Of a stretch of DNA of 9,690 nt, positions 5,994 through 9,690 are shown in pieces. The stretch is from positions 1 through 9,690 of the forward strand of contig JAUWXH010000032.1 of the NCBI GenBank assembly GCA_030616465.1, read 5' to 3'. Each line of letters begins with the position of its first letter. Position 1 is the first letter of the stretch. The stretch comes from Planctomycetota bacterium (GTDB lineage: Bacteria; Planctomycetota; Phycisphaerae; UBA1845; Fen-1342). The translations under genes and the position numbers were made by a program. The notes under the pieces are model-generated. The model saw nothing but the letters and a program-made list of their open reading frames with translations. It was not told the origin of the DNA and ran no database searches.

Positions 5994-8138
5994 ATGGAGG
6001 CAGAGACGGGAGCGCGCAGCTCCCCAGGGGACGAACCGGCGAAGCGTACTGCGAACGCACCGGCCACGGGTGCGGGTGACGGACCGGCCGGCGCAGCGCG
6101 TGCGACCTCGTCCGCCCCCGGAGAAGGGCCGTCGGCCGGATCGGTGCTCCTCGCCGCGGTCGCCACCGCCGTGCTTGGAAGCACCATCCTGGGCGTTTGC
6201 GAGCACGCCCTGGCCACCATCTTCTTCGGTTCGCCAGACCAGGGGGAACCCTGCCCCTGGGACATCGTTTTGGCTGCCACGGGCCGCATGATCACCACGT
6301 ATCTTCTGTTCTGGACCCCCGTGATGGTCGTGTGCGGCGCGGTCTATTGGCTGTTCGCCCGGCGGCGGACGAAGGCGGTAGCCGAAGCGCTTCTCCTGGC
6401 CCTTTTTGTTCTGCTGGCTACGCTGGTCGTCTTACCAGCGGATCTGGAGATGGTCCATCGCCTACGCGCGGCCGTCCTGATCCCGTCGGTCATGGGCGGG
6501 CTGGGCTTGACCTTGGCCGTGTACTCTCTGACGCGCCACATCCGCCGTCGGGTCGGAGTCGCGCGATTTCAGCGCTTGTTGGGGGTCGCGACCGGACTCG
6601 CAGTGATCGTCGTGCTCGTTACGGGCTTCTGCTTCGTTCGTTCCCCGTTGTTTAACCCCGGTGCGTACCGCGTGAACAAGCGAAGCACGCGAACCGCGAC
6701 GCAAGCACGCCCAAACGTCTTATGGATCGTGCTCGACACCGTCCGTGCCGATCAGCTCAGCGTATACGGTTGCCATGCACCGACGTCCCCGTTCCTGGAG
6801 GAGTTCGCACGGCAATCCCTGGTCTTGGACCGGGCCATCGCCGACGGCATGTGGACCCTCCCGACGCACGCTTCCATGTTCACCGGCTTGGCGGGGCGCG
6901 CCCACGGCGTCGGGTACACGACGTTGCGGCTGGACGACTCCTTCCGAACGGTGTCTGACGCGCTGCGGGAAGCCGGCTACGCGACGGGGCTCTTCTCCAA
7001 CAACCTGCTGGTGGCGCCCAAGAGCAATCTCTCGAAGGGGTTTGACACGTCGCTGGTGGTGTACCACTTTCGGCACGCGACGCGCTTCTCGCTGGCATTC
7101 CTTTGCGAGAAGTGGGGCCTCACGCCGCCGTGGCCGTGGCTGGACTTCGACTACGGCGCCGCCTTGACCAACGAGCTGGTCGCACGCTGGCTCGACGCCC
7201 ACGCCGACGTGCCGGTGTTTGTGTTCATCAATTACATGGAGGCCCACCTCCCGTACCGCATCCCGCGACAATACCGCGAGATGTTCATGTCGGCGGATGA
7301 GGTACACCGTTCATTCGACTTGCGCCACCGTGTCTATGGGGAACTCGAGGAATGGCTCAACATCGACGCATTGATCGACGGCTACGATCATATGAAGCAG
7401 TCGGATCGTGAGGTGGTCAAGCGTCAATATGAGGCGGCGTTACGATACCTGGACGATCGCGTTCGCGAAGTGGTGGACATCTTCTCCCGGAGTGGGCGGG
7501 GCGACAACACGCTGGTGGTGATCACATCCGACCACGGAGAGTACCTCGACACGCATGGCATGTGGTCGCACCACTACCTGACGTACCAGGACGTGATACA
7601 CGTGCCGCTGCTGCTGCGCGCGCCCGGTCGTGGGGCCCCGCAGCGCGTCGAAACGCTGGTGCAGCTATCCGATCTCTACCCGACCGTACTGCGGGCGGCC
7701 CTGGGGGCTGACGCCGCCCAGACGGGACTCAATACGCGCGATCTATTCGAGGTCGGCGCGAAGGGCGGCGAACACCGTATTGTCGTCAGCGAGTGTTTCG
7801 GACCCGAGCAGAGCGCCACCAAGCGTCTGCTGGCAAAGAACGATGCGCAGTTGCGACACCGTGCCACCCGGCAGATCGCCGCCGTCGGGTCGCGTTTCAA
7901 GTTCATCCGGTCGCGCGACGGAACGCGCGAGCTTTATGATCTCCTCAATGACCCTGGAGAGCTCGAGAACCTGGTAGCTTGGCGTCGGAGGCAGGCGCGG
8001 CACCTTGAGATGTACATCGACAGATGGCTTGCTGCGGTGCCGGTGCACAAACCCGAGCAACAGCACGGCCGGGTCGAACCTGACCCCCACATGCTCAAGG
8101 CGCTGAAAGGACTCGGTTACGTCGGCGACGACGACTGA
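5994..8138 (+). CDS. Polytopic membrane sulfatase/alkaline-phosphatase-superfamily enzyme with Thr nucleophile
   Basis: A 714-residue protein. Residues 1-48 are Ala, Gly and Pro rich and probably disordered. Five hydrophobic segments follow (about 49-78, 91-121, 128-147, 157-179, 195-215). A PF00884-type catalytic domain then runs from NVLWIVLDTVRAD (241-253) to the C-terminus. Metal ligands are visible at Asp248 and in SDHGE (512-516). Further candidate ligand or substrate residues are Glu416/His418 (MEAH) and His526/His527. The nucleophile position reads WTLPTHASMFTG (287-298), so Thr288 replaces the Cys or Ser of the C/S-x-P-S/A-R motif that matures to formylglycine. It is therefore probably not a classical sulfatase. 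A phospho-group transferase or phosphodiesterase on the outer face of the membrane, as in Thr-dependent LtaS and phosphoethanolamine transferases, fits better. SD GGGAG (5984-5988) lies 5 bases from the ATG. The gene is flanked by direct copies of the ogt 3' end. Confidence 0.87.
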   Translation: MEAETGARSSPGDEPAKRTANAPATGAGDGPAGAARATSSAPGEGPSAGSVLLAAVATAVLGSTILGVCEHALATIFFGSPDQGEPCPWDIVLAATGRMITTYLLFWTPVMVVCGAVYWLFARRRTKAVAEALLLALFVLLATLVVLPADLEMVHRLRAAVLIPSVMGGLGLTLAVYSLTRHIRRRVGVARFQRLLGVATGLAVIVVLVTGFCFVRSPLFNPGAYRVNKRSTRTATQARPNVLWIVLDTVRADQLSVYGCHAPTSPFLEEFARQSLVLDRAIADGMWTLPTHASMFTGLAGRAHGVGYTTLRLDDSFRTVSDALREAGYATGLFSNNLLVAPKSNLSKGFDTSLVVYHFRHATRFSLAFLCEKWGLTPPWPWLDFDYGAALTNELVARWLDAHADVPVFVFINYMEAHLPYRIPRQYREMFMSADEVHRSFDLRHRVYGELEEWLNIDALIDGYDHMKQSDREVVKRQYEAALRYLDDRVREVVDIFSRSGRGDNTLVVITSDHGEYLDTHGMWSHHYLTYQDVIHVPLLLRAPGRGAPQRVETLVQLSDLYPTVLRAALGADAAQTGLNTRDLFEVGAKGGEHRIVVSECFGPEQSATKRLLAKNDAQLRHRATRQIAAVGSRFKFIRSRDGTRELYDLLNDPGELENLVAWRRRQARHLEMYIDRWLAAVPVHKPEQQHGRVEPDPHMLKALKGLGYVGDDD

Positions 8139-8247
8139 CCCTCCGTGGGCCGGGCAGGCCAGTGCAAGCGCTCGTGGCGGGCTCTAACCACTTGCGGTGC
8201 CTGCACTTTCCCGATCCGGCTGCCTATTGCGTGGCGCATCGAGATAC
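8139..8247. other. Gap between convergent sulfatase-like gene and ogt
   Basis: These 109 bases carry no plausible gene. An imperfect inverted repeat, AGTGCA (8161-8166) with TGCACT (8202-8207), encloses a short inner GTGG/CCAC stem and could be a bidirectional termination structure, but it has no U tract. Confidence 0.35.
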
Positions 8248-8425
8248 TCAGACGGGCTGGCAAGCGGCTTCCATCTGCAACAGGCGGTGCTTTAACGTCG
8301 TGCCTCCGGGAGCGGAGAAGCCGCCTAACGACCCGTCGCTTTTGACCACGCGATGACAGGGCACCACGATCGGACAGGGGTTGCGGCTCATCGCCAACCC
8401 GACCGCACGGGCCCCGCCCGGCCGG
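8248..8425 (-). repeat. Parent copy of the duplicated ogt 3' end (direct repeat with 5765-5940)
   Basis: The last 178 bases of ogt, from the stop codon back to the RPGG codons, recur in the same orientation at 5765-5940. The two copies bracket the sulfatase-like gene, 53 bases before its ATG and 109 bases after its stop. Homology ends abruptly at GGCCGG on one side and at the stop codon on the other. Confidence 0.85.
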
Positions 8426-8760
8426 CCGACCCGCTCGGCCAGCGACTTGTACGAGCCGGTCTGGCCGTAGTGCAGGCGGCGACACGCGCGCCAGACGTCC
8501 GTGTCGAAGCCCCCGTAACCGGTCCAATCGAGAGTGACATCGAATTCCACCGGCTCGCCTTCGAAATAGCGGCGCAAACCGTCGGCCAACCCGGCCATCA
8601 GTCGTCCGGTTTCCTCGGCATCCGGGAAGTGGCGGAGGATCTCACGTCGCAGCGCGCCAACCGCGCGACGTGGCAGGAACACCCGCCGCAAGCCGCGCTC
8701 GGAGCAAACGATGCCCACGTACCCGGCAGGCGTGTCGATGATGCGAAATCGCGGATTCAT
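8248..8760 (-). CDS. ogt: Methylated-DNA--[protein]-cysteine S-methyltransferase
   Basis: A 170-residue suicide repair protein. It removes the methyl group from O6-methylguanine, and to a lesser degree O4-methylthymine, in DNA by transferring it to its own cysteine. An N-terminal RNase-H-like domain (about 1-78) precedes the DNA-binding and active-site domain (about 84-168). The latter shows FDTDVWRA (85-92), GSYKSLAERVGRPGGARAVG (102-121) with the probable arginine finger Arg118, SRN with hinge Asn127, and IVVPCHRVV (131-139) with acceptor Cys135. LGGFSAPGG and KHRLLQMEA close the domain. Length is normal for Ogt-type proteins without an Ada domain. Two ATGs lie close together. The one at 8766 abuts the SD with no spacing; the one at 8760 is 6 bases from AGGAG and is preferred. 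A degraded copy of its 3' end lies at 5765-5940. Confidence 0.95.
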   Translation of the reverse strand: MNPRFRIIDTPAGYVGIVCSERGLRRVFLPRRAVGALRREILRHFPDAEETGRLMAGLADGLRRYFEGEPVEFDVTLDWTGYGGFDTDVWRACRRLHYGQTGSYKSLAERVGRPGGARAVGLAMSRNPCPIVVPCHRVVKSDGSLGGFSAPGGTTLKHRLLQMEAACQPV

Positions 8761-8766
8761 GCCCAT

Positions 8767-8771
8767 CTCCT
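8767..8771 (-). promoter_or_regulatory. SD site that decides the ogt start
   Basis: The minus strand reads AGGAG immediately followed by ATGGGCATGAAT. With zero spacing the first ATG (8766) is unlikely to be used; the second (8760) has the standard 6-base spacing. Confidence 0.75.
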
Positions 8772-8799
8772 CTCAGACCGGCCGCCCGTTCGAACGCGT

Positions 8800-8827
8800 A
8801 TCGTACGGAGCATCCGCGGTGCGCCAA
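8800..8827 (-). promoter_or_regulatory. Candidate ogt promoter
   Basis: On the minus strand TTGGCG (8827-8822; 4 of 6) and TACGAT (8805-8800; 4 of 6) are 16 bases apart. They sit about 35 bases upstream of the SD, in the interval shared with the divergent YbjQ-like gene. The match is modest. No Ada-box-like site was recognised. Confidence 0.33.
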
Positions 8828-8930
8828 GGTCTGATTTTGCGGGCCGGCAGTGAATCGGCACCGCCGGGGATCGACAGTGACGCGCGGCCTGCCGGGAACG
8901 AGTGGCGGGCACGGGAGGCCGGCGGCCCGT

Positions 8931-8936
8931 TATACT
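8931..8936 (+). promoter_or_regulatory. TATACT -10 box just upstream of the YbjQ-like gene
   Basis: TATACT (5 of 6 consensus) ends 9 bases before ATG 8946. Used as a -10, it would start transcription within about 3 bases of the start codon, giving a leaderless message and leaving the AAGGA SD (8937-8941) outside the transcript. No -35 is visible 17 bases upstream. Either the box or the SD may be fortuitous. Confidence 0.4.
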
Positions 8937-8945
8937 AAGGACGTT

Positions 8946-9440
8946 ATGGACGATTCGGTCGTTGTCGTGCTGGTCGCCGCCGCCGCGGGCATCGTCGGAC
9001 TCGTGCTGGCCGTGCGACTCTGGCAACGCTGGCGCTGGTCCGCGCACCTTTCCCGGCGGCGTAGAGAACTGCGCAAACAGCAGCGGGCAATCGACGCGCG
9101 GCAGCAGGAGATCGAGCGGCTAGCCGGCCGCATCGTCTCGACCAGCTCGACCACCACGATCGCCGGCTTCGAGATCGTGCGCCAGATCGAGGCGGTCTTC
9201 GCCGACGGTCATCCGTCGCAGAGCAAGGCAGTCGAAGCACTCAAGGCGCTGGCGGCTGAGAAAGGGGCGAACGCTCTGACCAACCTGCGCAGCGAGCGGC
9301 TGCCGAGCGGCAAGTGCGTGGCCCAGGGCGACGCGGTCGTGGTGAGACCGGTCGCAGAACGACGCGACAGCTCGCCGGCGGAGGGAGCGGACGAGACGGG
9401 AGCGGCAGCACCCGCGGATGATGGGCGTCCCACGTTCTGA
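8946..9440 (+). CDS. Membrane-anchored protein with YbjQ (PF01906)-like domain
   Basis: A 164-residue small protein. One transmembrane helix (residues 4-24) is followed by a strongly basic, heptad-like helix (about 33-62; RRRRELRKQQRAID and onward) that may form a coiled coil. The next domain begins IVSTSSTTTIAGFEIV (63-78) and continues with AVEALKALAAEKGANAL (95-111), ending GDAVVVRPV (128-136). This order matches the YbjQ / 'heavy-metal-binding' family: a tT..i.Gy.iv strand, a helix ending GANA, and a final G-x-AV strand. The middle is shorter than usual. The family's biochemical role is not established. The tail (137-164) is acidic, Ala/Pro rich and probably disordered. The ATG at 8946 has SD AAGGA 4 bases upstream; an upstream in-frame ATG at 8850 would place polar sequence before the anchor and overlap the ogt promoter region. 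Confidence 0.72.
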   Translation: MDDSVVVVLVAAAAGIVGLVLAVRLWQRWRWSAHLSRRRRELRKQQRAIDARQQEIERLAGRIVSTSSTTTIAGFEIVRQIEAVFADGHPSQSKAVEALKALAAEKGANALTNLRSERLPSGKCVAQGDAVVVRPVAERRDSSPAEGADETGAAAPADDGRPTF

Positions 9441-9493
9441 CGATCCGGTTTTCCCCCGCTTGCCGTGGACAGGGGGACCCACCCGTGCTCCGT

Positions 9494-9522
9494 TTGACAG
9501 TCTCCCCGACGAGCAGTAGGTT
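9494..9522 (+). promoter_or_regulatory. Candidate promoter of the secreted protein gene
   Basis: A perfect TTGACA (9494-9499) is followed after 17 bases by TAGGTT (9517-9522; 3 of 6). The -35 and spacing are ideal but the -10 is poor. Transcription would begin near 9529, just before the SD at 9533. Confidence 0.42.
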
Positions 9523-9544
9523 CAGGCTGGGCGGAGGAAAAGCG

Positions 9545-9690
9545 ATGCGAAGCCGGCGGGATTCGGTTTCCCCGAGCAGCCTTCGACTGGGGACGGTGGG
9601 TGCGGGTCTGCTTCTGCTTGCCGCCGTCGCGTCCAGTCCGGCACAGGCCCAACGCGAGGGGCGCCCCGCCCGCCCGCCGATTCAGCCCCC
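9545..9690 (+). CDS. N-terminus of a secreted protein (partial, runs off the window)
   Basis: An open frame from ATG 9545 to the window end, about 48 residues visible. A strong SD, GGAGGA (9533-9538), stands 6 bases before the ATG. The product begins MRSRRDSVSPSSLRLG, then a hydrophobic core of about 15 residues (TVGAGLLLLAAVASS), then PAQAQ, a good signal peptidase I site after AQA. The mature start is Arg/Pro rich (REGRPARPPIQP), as in linker or low-complexity N-termini of exported proteins. Function cannot be inferred from this fragment. Confidence 0.75.
   Translation, partial: MRSRRDSVSPSSLRLGTVGAGLLLLAAVASSPAQAQREGRPARPPIQP

Noticed and set aside
5418..6206. 262-codon minus-strand ORF containing VVPCHHVV
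   Set aside because: Only its central part is homologous to a protein, the ogt remnant. The rest reads antisense through cstA and the sulfatase-like gene, so it is annotated as a pseudogene and not a gene.
8161..8207. Inverted repeat between the sulfatase-like gene and ogt as a terminator
   Set aside because: The stem is interrupted, the loop is large and no T tract follows on either strand.
9452..9477. TCCCCC...GGGGGA hairpin after the YbjQ-like gene as a terminator
   Set aside because: Six base pairs with a 14-base loop and no T tract downstream on either strand.
1..9690. CRISPR array, transposase or integrase
   Set aside because: No regularly spaced repeats were seen, and no frame shows transposase or recombinase motifs.

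Overview
This is a GC-rich bacterial chromosomal window with genes on both strands. It carries a sulfatase-fold membrane protein with a large membrane domain, TTG and GTG start codons, and Shine-Dalgarno (SD) sites at some genes but not others. This would suit Planctomycetota or another GC-rich, deep-branching Gram-negative-type lineage. No marker gene fixes the taxonomy, so treat that as a guess.

Layout, left to right. A TauE/SafE-family anion exporter (37-807, minus, TTG start) is followed by about 230 bases with no gene. Next is a complete transcription unit for tRNA-Leu(CAG) on the minus strand: promoter 1217-1244, tRNA 1085-1168 and intrinsic terminator 1038-1071. A 398-residue two-domain protein (1436-2632, plus) follows. 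Its N-terminal half resembles the adenylate-kinase-like P-loop fold but has a deviant Walker A motif. Its C-terminal half resembles nucleoside 2-deoxyribosyltransferases. It converges on a membrane-anchored alpha/beta hydrolase (2701-3630, minus), which is divergent from a CstA-type carbon starvation/pyruvate transporter (3802-5733, plus).

The right-hand part holds the most interesting architecture. A polytopic sulfatase-superfamily enzyme with threonine in the nucleophile position (5994-8138, plus) lies between two directly oriented copies of the 3' end of an O6-methylguanine-DNA methyltransferase gene. One copy belongs to the intact ogt gene (8248-8760, minus). The other is an isolated, frameshifted 176-base remnant (5765-5940). 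The arrangement looks like insertion into, or rearrangement at, the 3' end of ogt. Divergent from ogt is a small membrane-anchored protein with a YbjQ-like domain (8946-9440). The window ends inside the start of a secreted protein (9545 onward) with a good promoter and SD.

No pathway links all these genes. They look mostly like single-gene units, with the tRNA, cstA, hydrolase, ogt and YbjQ-like genes each having their own candidate promoter. The strongest leads are the ogt 3'-end duplication around the sulfatase-like gene and the kinase-like/deoxyribosyltransferase-like fusion. I saw no CRISPR array, transposase, integrase or rRNA gene.
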